Assembly: GCA_046349615.1 (NCBI GenBank)
Contig: JAXMBZ010000007.1
Coordinates: 62,001 to 126,000, forward strand
Length of the DNA stretch: 64,000 nucleotides
Direction: 5' to 3'
Source: JADJNY01 sp046349615
Lineage (GTDB): Bacteria; Planctomycetota; UBA1135; GCA-002686595
Shown here piece after piece: positions 44,325 to 54,562 of the stretch (within the stretch, counting starts at the first letter, position 1; every line of letters begins with the position of its first letter). Made by a program: the position numbers and the translations under genes. The notes under the pieces are model-generated. The model was not told where the DNA came from. It made no database searches and saw nothing but the letters and a program-made list of their open reading frames with translations.

Positions 44325-45215
44325 GTGGACCTCGACCTCGGACAAGCGCTCGAGCTCTTCGGCTTCGCGATCGCCGCGGCGCTCCTCGCCGGGATCGTGT
44401 GCCCGCTGTACGGGGCATTCCTCTTCGTGCGCCGGACGAGCTTCTACGGCATCGCACTGCCGCAGTTCGCCGCCGCAGGCGTCGCGTTCGGCTTCGCGGT
44501 GCTGCCCTGGTGGGCCGAGCACGTGGGCCTCGGCGGGCTCGACGTCGACACCGCGCTCTCGGACACGCACGCCGCCGCGAACTACCACCTCGCGTGGGCG
44601 AGCGTCTTCACGTTCGGCGCGCTGTTCCTCCTCGCGTCGTTCGCGCCGACGAAGGGGAGCGAGCCGGGCCGACTCGCCGCCGCCTTCGCGCTCGCCGGCT
44701 CGCTCGCGATCCTGTTCACGCACTGGTCCCCCGCCGGAGAGAACTTCGTCAACGAGATGCTCCGCGGCGAGATCCTCGCGGTCGGACAGCACGACTTCGA
44801 GACGCTCGCGGTCGTGCTCGTCGCGGCGCTGCTCGCGATCGTCGTGTACCACCGCGACCTCGTGCTCGTCAGCTTCGACCGCGAGATGGCGAAGGTGCTC
44901 GGGAAGCGGGTACGGGCGTTCGACCTCCTCTTCCTCGTGTTCCTCGGCGGCGTGATCTCGGTCGGCGCGATGACCGTCGGGCCGATCGTGCTGTTCGGGA
45001 TGCTCGTGCTCCCGCCGATCGCGGCACGGCTGCTCGCGCGCTCGATGCGCTCGTTCCTCGTGCTCTCGAGCGCGATCGGCGCGATCTCGGCGCTCCTCGG
45101 CGCGTGGGCCTCGCTGCGTTGGAACCTCCCGATGGCGCCCGCCATCGTCGTGGCGGCGGGCGTGATCCTGGCGCTCTCCGCGCTCGCCGCACGGATGCGG
45201 GGCCGGATGGGCTGA
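44325..45215 (+). CDS. Metal ABC transporter permease (ZnuB/ABC-3 family)
   Basis: The product has 296 residues with seven or eight membrane helices. The N-terminal FGFAIAAALLAGIVCPLYGA, the coupling-region GKRVRAFDLLFLVFLGGVIS and the block TVGPIVLFGMLVLPPIAARLL are typical of the ABC-3 family. One unusual loop near residues 65-90 is rich in acidic and His residues (LDVDTALSDTHAAANYH). GTG start, two bases after the ATPase stop. The gene ends the operon, 30 bases before convergent boxR. Confidence 0.9.
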   Translation: MDLDLGQALELFGFAIAAALLAGIVCPLYGAFLFVRRTSFYGIALPQFAAAGVAFGFAVLPWWAEHVGLGGLDVDTALSDTHAAANYHLAWASVFTFGALFLLASFAPTKGSEPGRLAAAFALAGSLAILFTHWSPAGENFVNEMLRGEILAVGQHDFETLAVVLVAALLAIVVYHRDLVLVSFDREMAKVLGKRVRAFDLLFLVFLGGVISVGAMTVGPIVLFGMLVLPPIAARLLARSMRSFLVLSSAIGAISALLGAWASLRWNLPMAPAIVVAAGVILALSALAARMRGRMG

Positions 45216-45245
45216 CGACGAGCAGGCGGCGCGCGCACGCCGACG

Positions 45246-45992
45246 TCACGCGCCGCTCTCGAGGCGCTCGGCGAGTTCGCGCGTGATCGCGGCGACGTCG
45301 CGCCCCGAGGTCTCGACCGCGAGGTCGCAGCGCGCGTAGAGCGGCTCGCGCTGCGCGAGCAGGCGCGCGAGCTCCTCCATCGCGCGCGGACGTCCGCGCA
45401 TCGGGCGCGCGTCGCCTTGCGCGACCACGCGTTGGAAGTGGTCCTCGGGTTTCGCGGAGAGCCACACCGTGCGGCACGCGGCGCGCAGCCGCTCGAACGT
45501 CGCGGGCGCGGTGACGATCGAGCCGCCGGTCGCGATGACGACGCGCTCACCCTCCGCGAGCACGCGTTCGAGCGCGTCGGCCTCGAAGCGCCGGTAGCCC
45601 TCGACGCCGTGCAGGTCGAACACCGCGGAGAGCGGCAGGCCCGCGAGCTCCTCGACGCGCTGGTCGAGCTCGACGAACGGCGCGTCGAGCGCGAGCGCGA
45701 GCGCGCGTCCGACGCTCGACTTGCCCGCGCCGCGCAGCCCGACGAGCGCGACGCGTTCGCCTGCGTGCGCGTCGAGCGGATGGTCGACGAGCGTCGGGAG
45801 CGGCACGCGCAACGCGCGCGCGAGCTCGGCGAGGACGAGCACGGAGAGGTTCGCCCGCCCGGCCTCGGCCTCGGTGACGTGGCGCCGCGAGACCCCGGCG
45901 GCGTCCGCGAGGGCCGTCACGGAGAGGCCGGAGCGTTCCCGGGCCTGCCGGAGCTTGCGGCCGAGCTCCTGGAGAAAGGACTGGCGCTTCAT
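45246..45992 (-). CDS. boxR: BoxR/BzdR-type repressor: XRE helix-turn-helix fused to shikimate-kinase-like domain
   Basis: The product has 248 residues. Residues 5-70 form an XRE helix-turn-helix (RERSGLSVTALADAAGVSRR). The C-terminal half has the shikimate-kinase P-loop GLRGAGKSS (85-93), the ELDQRVEELAG acid pair (108-118) and ATGGS (154-158), the substrate-pocket elements. In the BzdR/BoxR family this domain binds benzoyl-CoA and releases repression rather than making shikimate phosphate. Divergent from boxC, so control of boxCB and of itself is inferred. Start fixed by the family N-terminus. Confidence 0.93.
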   Translation of the reverse strand: MKRQSFLQELGRKLRQARERSGLSVTALADAAGVSRRHVTEAEAGRANLSVLVLAELARALRVPLPTLVDHPLDAHAGERVALVGLRGAGKSSVGRALALALDAPFVELDQRVEELAGLPLSAVFDLHGVEGYRRFEADALERVLAEGERVVIATGGSIVTAPATFERLRAACRTVWLSAKPEDHFQRVVAQGDARPMRGRPRAMEELARLLAQREPLYARCDLAVETSGRDVAAITRELAERLESGA

Positions 45993-46064
45993 GGAGTGAG
46001 AGCTAGAATGCGCACGCGCTCGACGAGTGAGAAGAATACTTCCCACACCACCCCACCGCAAGCC
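45993..46064. promoter_or_regulatory. boxR/boxC divergent control region
   Basis: A TAGAAT box (46004-46009) faces boxC. A palindrome GAAGAATACTTC (46031-46042) lies in the boxC leader and overlaps a minus-strand TATTCT box for boxR. A repressor bound here could block both genes. The role as BoxR operator is inferred from position and symmetry only. Confidence 0.45.
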
Positions 46065-47735
<1,671 letters not shown>

Positions 47736-47806
47736 GGACTCGCGCGCTTCGTGCGCGCCCAACGAACAGAACACCGCTCGAAACCCCTCGCCAGCATCGA
47801 ATCGCC

Positions 47807-49219
47807 ATGCCCGGAATCGACTACAGCCAGAAGATCCCCAACAACGTCGACCTCTCCTCCGACAAGCGCCTCCAGCGCGCGCTCGAGGAGTGGCAGCCGA
47901 ACTACATCGAGTGGTGGAAGTCCGTCGGACCGACCGACTTCAACACGAAGGACGTCTACCTCCGCACCGCGATCAGCGTCGACAAGGACGGCTGGGCGCA
48001 CTTCGGCTACGTGAAGATGCCGGAGTACCGCTGGGGCATCTTCCTCGAGCCGCTCGACCCCAACCGCAAGATCGGCTTCGGCGACCACTACGGACAGGAC
48101 GCGTGGCAGCAGGTGCCGGGCGAGTACCGCAATTGGCTGCGCCGCCTGATCGTCACGCAGGCCGACACCGAGCCCGCGAGCGTCGAGCAGCAGCGCCTGC
48201 TCGGACACACGGCGCCGTCGCTCTACGACCTGCGCAACCTGTTCCAGGTGAACGTCGAGGAAGGCCGGCACCTGTGGGCCATGGTCTACCTCCTCCACAC
48301 CTACTTCGGCCGCGACGGCCGTGAAGAGGCGGAGGAGCTCCTTCAGCGCCGCTCGGGCAACCCCGACCACCCGCGCATCCTCGGCACGTTCAACGAGCCG
48401 TGCGAGGAGTGGCTCTCCTTCTTCTGCTTCACGATGTTCACGGACCGCGACGGCAAGTTCCAACTGCTCGCGCTCGCCGAGTCCGGCTTCGATCCGCTCG
48501 CGCGCACGTGCCGCTTCATGCTCACCGAGGAAGCGCACCACATGTTCGTCGGGCAGACGGGCGTCGGCCGCGTGATCGAGCGCACGTGCGAGATCATGAA
48601 GCAGCACCCGGGCAAGGACCCGAAGGCCTACGGCGCGATCCCGCTCGAGATCATCCAGAAGTGGATCTACTTCTGGAACAGCTCCTCGAACGACCTCTAC
48701 GGCGCCGAGGTGTCGAGCAACTCGGCGAACTTCTTCGGCGCGGGTCTCAAGGGCCGCGCGTACGAGGACCGCTACACGGAGCACAAGGCGCTCGACCAGA
48801 TCTACGCGGTCGATCGCTTCGTCGACGGCAAGGTGCGGCGCGAGGAGGTCGCGCTGCGCAACGCGATGAACGAGGTGCTGCGCGACGAGTACGTGCGCGA
48901 CAACGAGAAGGGCATCGAGTACTGGAACCGCATCACGGAGAAGCACGGGATCGACTTCCGCTTCCGGCTCCCGCACCGCCGCTTCAATCGCAAGATCGGC
49001 GAGTGGGCCGCCGGCCGCTTCGACGTCGACGGCAACCCGATCGACGAGGCGACGTGGCAGAAGCGCGTCGGCGAATGGCTCCCGACGGACGCCGATCGTT
49101 CGTTCGTGAAGTCGCTGATGAAGCCCGTGTACGGCGCAGGGCAATACGCGAGCTGGATCGCGCCGCCCGCGAAGGGCATCGACAACCAGGCGCTCGACTT
49201 CGAATACGTGAAGCTCTGA
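47807..49219 (+). CDS. boxB: Benzoyl-CoA 2,3-epoxidase subunit BoxB
   Basis: The product has 470 residues. The di-iron oxygenase component epoxidises benzoyl-CoA with O2. Ligand candidates follow the ferritin-like pattern: Glu122, Glu152 and His155 (NVEEGRHLW), Asp213 (FTDRDG), Glu242 and His245 (LTEEAHHMF). Electrons normally come from BoxA, which is not present here. Substrate-shell residues in the C-terminal half (NSSSNDLYGAEVSSNSANFF) are conserved. It ends before a strong hairpin. The gene pair order boxC-boxB is as in other box clusters. Confidence 0.96.
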   Translation: MPGIDYSQKIPNNVDLSSDKRLQRALEEWQPNYIEWWKSVGPTDFNTKDVYLRTAISVDKDGWAHFGYVKMPEYRWGIFLEPLDPNRKIGFGDHYGQDAWQQVPGEYRNWLRRLIVTQADTEPASVEQQRLLGHTAPSLYDLRNLFQVNVEEGRHLWAMVYLLHTYFGRDGREEAEELLQRRSGNPDHPRILGTFNEPCEEWLSFFCFTMFTDRDGKFQLLALAESGFDPLARTCRFMLTEEAHHMFVGQTGVGRVIERTCEIMKQHPGKDPKAYGAIPLEIIQKWIYFWNSSSNDLYGAEVSSNSANFFGAGLKGRAYEDRYTEHKALDQIYAVDRFVDGKVRREEVALRNAMNEVLRDEYVRDNEKGIEYWNRITEKHGIDFRFRLPHRRFNRKIGEWAAGRFDVDGNPIDEATWQKRVGEWLPTDADRSFVKSLMKPVYGAGQYASWIAPPAKGIDNQALDFEYVKL

Positions 49220-49236
49220 TCACCGCGATCGAGTCC

Positions 49237-49273
49237 GCAACGCCGGCCGGGGACGCTTCCCCGGCCGGATTGC
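49237..49273 (+). terminator. Terminator of the boxCB operon
   Basis: An 11-bp perfect stem (49243-49253 with 49258-49268, loop CGCT) is extended by four outer pairs (GCAA with TTGC). It starts 18 bases after the boxB stop and is followed by TTGCTTTC, a weak T-rich tail. Confidence 0.8.
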
Positions 49274-49431
49274 TTTCGGCGCGCTGAAGCGCGGCTTTGC
49301 CCGCGTGGTTTCGCGACTTTGTCACCCCACGATCGCGCGCCTTCCAGTAGGAAGGTGGTCCTTCGCCGTCGGCGGGTGGAGCTCGGGAGGGGTTGAACCG
49401 AGCTCCGGCCGAACGGCGTTCGACACGCATC

Positions 49432-51912
49432 ATGAGAGACAGCTCCACCCCGACGGCGTCGTGCGCCGCCGGAGTCCATGGCCTTCGCGCCCGACTTCCC
49501 CTCGTCGCCGCGCTCGCTTCGGCGCTCGCATTCGCCGCGCCGGCCGCGGCGCAGCGCCTGCCCGAGGGCGCGCAGGTCGCGACGCTCCGACTCGGGGCCC
49601 CTGCCGTCGACGCGTTCGTGCTGCACGGCACCGTGCCCGTGCCGCGCGGCGTGTTCCCGCTCGAGGAAGGCGGCGCGCCGTTCCACGTGCTCGACTCCGA
49701 CGGCACGCTCGTGCCCGCGCAGGTCGAGACGGTCAGCCGCTACCCGTACGACGCCGACGGCGCGGACGTCGTCGAGATCCTCGCGCGCGTCCACCGACCG
49801 CCCGACACGACGCCGGGCGCGCGGCTCGAGTACCAGGTGATCACGCACGCCCACCGCGCGACGGACACGCGCGAGGGCGCGCTCGTCCGCGCGCTGCTCG
49901 ACGTCCCGCGCGCGTTGGTCGCCCGCGGGACCGATGCGTTCGGGCACGTCTACGCCGCCGATCTCTACGAGGACGTCCGGCTTCCGATCGGCGACCGTTA
50001 CCGCGTGCTCCGCGCCGGCGTCGCTGCGACGACGGAGGCGACGCACCAGATGCTGGCCCCGCTCGCCCCCCAGTCGGGTCCGCAAGCGACGCTCCCCCAT
50101 CTGATGGGCGTCCACGCCTACGTCACGCGCTACCGCGACGAGGAGTTCCTCACGCTCGACCTGCGTGTGCACAACGCCGCGAGCGGGCTCGACCCGCTCG
50201 TGCCGCTCGACGACGCGCTCCAGAAGCTCTACTTCGGCACGTTCGAGCTCGAGCTGCCGCGCGAGTGGGTGCTGCTCACCGCGGAGCCGGATCCGTTCCT
50301 CGGCGCGCCGTACGACGAGGGCGCGAAGCGCGTGTGGCCCGTCGTCGCGCCGCTCCCGAACGGTGCGCTCCACCTGCTGCCGCAGATGGGACAGTTCGAA
50401 CGCCGCTTCGCCATCGCACACGACGATCCCGAGACGATCGCGCACGCGCGGAGCGCGCTCCGCCAGGAAGGCCTCGGTTTCGCGACCCGCGGGGAGAACG
50501 CGGGCGGGTTCGCGCTGTGGTCTTGGTGGAACGAAGACACCGCGCGCTACTTCCCGCAGCGCCGGCGCATGCCGGAGCTGACCGACCTCGATCCGGCCGC
50601 GCAACGCGCCGACGACCAGATCGCGCTCGACGCGCGGCTCGCGCAGGTCCAACAAGGCGCGGCCGGGACCTGGCCGGCGACGTCGCAGGGCCTCGGCTGG
50701 GCGCATCCGTGGGGCATCACGGACGGCGGGATGGTCGGCGGAGAGGAGATCTGGCTCTACGACGGGATCACGACCGCGTGGAGCGCGTCGACCGCGGGCT
50801 ATCGCCTCGCCGCGCTCCGGCACCGGATGTACACGGACCGCCAGCGCAACGTGCTCTTCAACCTCGGCGGCCTCCCCACCGCGGTGCACCAGTGGACCGA
50901 GGAACACGCGGGCTTCGGCACGACGCTCCCGATCTGGTGGTTCAACGGCCCGTTGCTCTGGGCGGCCGATCCGTTCGGCTTCTCGAACGCGCCGCTCGAG
51001 CAGGTGAACTGGGTCGTCGCGAACGGGAAGACGCCGCCGTACGAGAGCGAGCTCCTCGCGTTCGGTTCGATCGACGAGGCGCACCTCGTGCGCTACACGC
51101 ACGACGCGAAGGTGCTCGCCTGGCTCGGCAACGACGCCCTCGCGAAGGAAGACCTCCGCGCTCAGGCCGATGCGTTCCACCTGGGCTACACCGAGTTCCC
51201 CCAGGACGTCTGGAACGGGACGATCGTGAGCGGGCTCCGCGCGTCGGAGGTCTACGTCGCTTCGCACCCGGGCAACGGCCTCGCGTTCGGCCGTCGCGAG
51301 GGCTGGTGCCTCGACGCGGTGAGCGCGGCGTTCTCGACGCAGGACGACGCGTGGCGCAATCGAGCGCGCTCGTGGCTCGAGCGCGTGATCGCGGCCGTCG
51401 AGGCCGGGCAGTCGACGTGCAATGGGACGATGCAGGCGACGCTGCTCTACAACGTGTTCAACGCGCAGTACCGCTGCCGTCAGTCGATCGAGGCCGCGAT
51501 CGGCGAACACGGGCTCGTCGCGCTGCGCGAGAGCGTCTTCGGCCGCGACAACCCGACCGCGTGTCAGGCCGTGAACCGCGTGCTCGATCGTTCGTGCCGA
51601 GCGATGCTCTCGCCGCTGTTCTGGAGTTCGACCGCCCATGCACCGTGGTCGCTGATCGCGGTCGGGCCGGGGGATTCCACCCAGCCCTTGTTCTGCACCT
51701 TCATCCCGCAGGACGGGAACTCGGGCTTCACCGACGCCTACCAGTGCTGGTCGTCGTTCGCGTACGGGTACGAAGTGACGGGCGACCCGGTCTTCCTGTC
51801 GAAAGCGCAGGAGATGCTCGGCCAGAACCTGCGCGCCGGCCTCGAGCAGCACGCCCAGGAGAACCTCGCGAACCGCGCCGCGCTGCTCGAGCTCGTCCAG
51901 CGCCTCCAGTGA
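49432..51912 (+). CDS. Secreted paralogue 1 of an uncharacterised large family (possibly lyase-like)
   Basis: The product has 826 residues with a signal peptide (LPLVAALASALAFAAPAAA, cleaved before QRLPEG). The N-terminal part, HGTVPVPRGVFPLEEG through VLDSDGTLVPAQVETVSRYP, resembles the opening RIFT-barrel of YetA/exo-rhamnogalacturonan-lyase-like proteins. The C-terminal two-thirds is helical with recurrent blocks (WAHPWGI, RHRMYTDRQRNVLFNL, IDEAHLVRYTHDAKVLAWLG, YRCRQSIEAAIGEH), a pattern compatible with an alpha/alpha toroid. The ATG at 49432 is preferred to a TTG 13 codons earlier. A paralogue follows after 134 bases. A carbohydrate-active role is inferred, not shown. Confidence 0.75.
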   Translation: MRDSSTPTASCAAGVHGLRARLPLVAALASALAFAAPAAAQRLPEGAQVATLRLGAPAVDAFVLHGTVPVPRGVFPLEEGGAPFHVLDSDGTLVPAQVETVSRYPYDADGADVVEILARVHRPPDTTPGARLEYQVITHAHRATDTREGALVRALLDVPRALVARGTDAFGHVYAADLYEDVRLPIGDRYRVLRAGVAATTEATHQMLAPLAPQSGPQATLPHLMGVHAYVTRYRDEEFLTLDLRVHNAASGLDPLVPLDDALQKLYFGTFELELPREWVLLTAEPDPFLGAPYDEGAKRVWPVVAPLPNGALHLLPQMGQFERRFAIAHDDPETIAHARSALRQEGLGFATRGENAGGFALWSWWNEDTARYFPQRRRMPELTDLDPAAQRADDQIALDARLAQVQQGAAGTWPATSQGLGWAHPWGITDGGMVGGEEIWLYDGITTAWSASTAGYRLAALRHRMYTDRQRNVLFNLGGLPTAVHQWTEEHAGFGTTLPIWWFNGPLLWAADPFGFSNAPLEQVNWVVANGKTPPYESELLAFGSIDEAHLVRYTHDAKVLAWLGNDALAKEDLRAQADAFHLGYTEFPQDVWNGTIVSGLRASEVYVASHPGNGLAFGRREGWCLDAVSAAFSTQDDAWRNRARSWLERVIAAVEAGQSTCNGTMQATLLYNVFNAQYRCRQSIEAAIGEHGLVALRESVFGRDNPTACQAVNRVLDRSCRAMLSPLFWSSTAHAPWSLIAVGPGDSTQPLFCTFIPQDGNSGFTDAYQCWSSFAYGYEVTGDPVFLSKAQEMLGQNLRAGLEQHAQENLANRAALLELVQRLQ

Positions 51913-52046
51913 CGGCAGGGCCGCACCCCCGGAACGATTTCCCACCGAACGGGGATTCCCGCGACAACTCAAGAAGGCCGACCGCGGCCTCCGATGCTCG
52001 GGGCACGAGCAGGGCGTGGCAGCGCCCCTCGTCGAGAGGATTCCGC

Positions 52047-54554
52047 ATGGCAGGCTCGAGAACCGTGCGCGCGGCAGGGCGCGTCGGGACGAATTCGATT
52101 CCGTTCGCGGGCGCGTTGGCGTTCGCGTTCGCCGTCTCCGCGTGCGGAGGCGGCGGGAGTTCGTCCTCCGACCCGACGTTCGCGCTCGAAGACCCGCCTG
52201 CGCTCGTCTTCGCGGAGGGCGACACGGTCGGGTCGCTCGAAGTCGCGCTGCCGGAGGCGACGAGCTTCGTCCTGCGCGCGACGCTGCCCGTTCCGAAGGG
52301 CACGTACCCGCGCGTCGACGGCGCGCAGCCGTTCCAACTCTTCCACCGCAACGCGGGCACGTTCCCCGCACAGGCGGAAATCGTCACGCGCTATCCGCGC
52401 GAAGAAGACGGCGCCGACGTCGTCGAGGTCCTCGCGCGCGTCACGCGCCCGACGGGCGCCGCCGCGGGCGACCGCGTGCACTACTCGGTGATCTATCAGC
52501 CGAGCGCCGCGCAGGCGTTCGCGCCCGACGCGGAGGTCGCCGCGCTCCTCGCGGACGCCGGCAACCTCGTCGCGCGCACGCACGACTGCTTCGGCAACCT
52601 CTACGAGAGCGACCTCTGGACCGACGCGCGCGCCGGCAACGGCACGCTGCGCGTCCTGCGGAGCGGGGTCGCCGCAGATCAGCGCGCCACGCACTCCGTG
52701 CTCGCGCCCGAACCCGTCGTCGACGGCGCGACCGGTACGCTGCCGCACATGTTCGGCGTGCACGCCTACCTCACGCAGTGGCAGGGCGAGCCGTTCTTCT
52801 CGCTCGACCTGCGCGTGCACGATGCCTTCAGCGGCAAGGACGCTGCGACGAATCTCGACGACCCGCTGAAGGAGCTCTACTTCGCGGACTTCGAGCTCGT
52901 GCTGCCGAGCGGCTGGGTCGCGCTCGACGCGTTCCCGAACCCGTACACCGGCGCCGGCTACGACGAGGGCGATCGCAAGGTGTGGCCGCTCGTCGCGCCG
53001 ATGGGCGACGGCACGCTGCACGTGATCCACCAGCAAGGCCAGTTCGAACGCCGCCTCGTCGTCTGCAAGGAAGGCGACGAAGCGCGCGCGCTCGAGTACC
53101 TCCACGAGCAGAACCTCGCGTTCTGCCGCGACGGCGAGAACGCCTCGGACATGCAGCTCTTCTCGTGGTGGAACGAGTCGACCGCGCGCTACTTCCCGCA
53201 GCGCCAGGTGCTCCCGTGGCTCGACGCCGTCGGTCTCGACGCGTTGCGCGCCGCGGACGCCGGCGAACTCGCCGCACGCTCGAACCAGGTCGCGACGGGC
53301 TCGACGGGGCTCTGGCCCGCGGAGTCCGCAGGTCTCGGCTGGGCGCATCCGTGGAGCATCAGCGAAGCGGGCATGGTCAGCGGCGAGGAGATCTACCTCT
53401 ACGAGGGCGTCGAGTGCGCCGCGGCCGCGTCCGTCGACGGGTACCGCATGATGCAGCTGCGGCACCGCATGTACACGGACCGCCAGCACAACGTGCTCTT
53501 CGATCTCGAGGGCAATCCGACGCGCTGGGAGACGTGGGCGGTGAGCACGCCGCAGGGCGACTACCTCCCCGTGTGGTGGTACAACCACCCGATGCTCTGG
53601 GCGACCGACCCGTTCGGGTTCGGCGCCGCGCCGACGTTCCAGAACGACTGGGTCGCGGCGAACGGCAAGGCGCCCGCGTACGCGAGCACGCTGCTCGGCT
53701 ACGAGTCGATCGACGAGGCGCACCTCGTGCGCTACATGCACACGCCGAAGGCGCTGATCTGGCTCGGCAACGACGCGCTGGCGAAGGAGGATGCGTGGGC
53801 GCAGGCGGAGGGCATCCTCTTCGCGTACACCGACCTGCCGCAGGACCTCTGGGGCGCGATCATCCCGACCGGCCTGCTCGCCGCGCAGAACTTCGTGAAC
53901 GCGCACCCGCACAACGGCGTCTTCTACGGGCGCGGGGAAGCCTGGGGGCTCGACACCGTCTGCACCGCGTACTCGACGCAGACGCCGGAGTGGCGCGCGC
54001 GCGTGAAGCCCTGGTTCGGAAAGGTGATCGCGATGCTCGAGCGCGGCCAGTCCGCGTGCTCCGGCACGATCCAGAACACGCCGCTCGGGAACGTGTTCGG
54101 CGGACAGTACGCGTGCCGCCAGTCGATCGAGGCCGCGATCACCGAGAACGCGCTCGTCGGCATGCGCGAGAGCGTCTACCGCGGCGACGATCCCGCGCAC
54201 GTCGACCAGGTGAACGGCGTGGTCGGTCGCTCGATCTACGGGATGATCGGGTCACTCGTGTGGACGAACACCTTCCACGGTCCGTGGGCGCTGATCGGGG
54301 TCGGCCCCGCGGACATCACGCAGCCGCAGTTCTGCGACCACGTGCCGACCGACGGCAACTACGGCTTCGCGGACCACTACCAGATCTGGTCGTCGTTCGC
54401 CTACGCGTACGGCATCACGCGCGACACGCGCTTCCTCGACAAGGCGAAGGAAGCGCTCGGCGTCGCGGACCTCCACGCGATGGAGGCCGATCCGCTCGAG
54501 AACCTGCACAACAAGTGCGCGCTGCTCGCGCTCGTGCAGAGGAGCGCGCCTTGA
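52047..54554 (+). CDS. Lipoprotein paralogue 2 of the same family
   Basis: The product has 835 residues. The signal peptide has a lipobox (FAFAVSACGGGGSSSS), so unlike paralogue 1 it is probably anchored in a membrane. It aligns with the upstream protein over nearly its whole length: LPHMFGVHAYLTQ, SWWNESTARYFPQR, GLGWAHPWSI, LRHRMYTDRQHNVLFDLEGN, SIDEAHLVRYMHTPKALIWL, YACRQSIEAAI. This argues for a tandem duplication with later change of location signal. The ATG at 52047 is the one that leaves the lipobox at the usual distance. It ends 8 bases before a convergent gene. Confidence 0.75.
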   Translation: MAGSRTVRAAGRVGTNSIPFAGALAFAFAVSACGGGGSSSSDPTFALEDPPALVFAEGDTVGSLEVALPEATSFVLRATLPVPKGTYPRVDGAQPFQLFHRNAGTFPAQAEIVTRYPREEDGADVVEVLARVTRPTGAAAGDRVHYSVIYQPSAAQAFAPDAEVAALLADAGNLVARTHDCFGNLYESDLWTDARAGNGTLRVLRSGVAADQRATHSVLAPEPVVDGATGTLPHMFGVHAYLTQWQGEPFFSLDLRVHDAFSGKDAATNLDDPLKELYFADFELVLPSGWVALDAFPNPYTGAGYDEGDRKVWPLVAPMGDGTLHVIHQQGQFERRLVVCKEGDEARALEYLHEQNLAFCRDGENASDMQLFSWWNESTARYFPQRQVLPWLDAVGLDALRAADAGELAARSNQVATGSTGLWPAESAGLGWAHPWSISEAGMVSGEEIYLYEGVECAAAASVDGYRMMQLRHRMYTDRQHNVLFDLEGNPTRWETWAVSTPQGDYLPVWWYNHPMLWATDPFGFGAAPTFQNDWVAANGKAPAYASTLLGYESIDEAHLVRYMHTPKALIWLGNDALAKEDAWAQAEGILFAYTDLPQDLWGAIIPTGLLAAQNFVNAHPHNGVFYGRGEAWGLDTVCTAYSTQTPEWRARVKPWFGKVIAMLERGQSACSGTIQNTPLGNVFGGQYACRQSIEAAITENALVGMRESVYRGDDPAHVDQVNGVVGRSIYGMIGSLVWTNTFHGPWALIGVGPADITQPQFCDHVPTDGNYGFADHYQIWSSFAYAYGITRDTRFLDKAKEALGVADLHAMEADPLENLHNKCALLALVQRSAP

Positions 54555-54562
54555 GCGCCTTC

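Noticed and set aside
45246..45992. Shikimate kinase of aromatic amino-acid synthesis
   Set aside because: The N-terminal XRE domain and the divergent boxC fit BoxR/BzdR.
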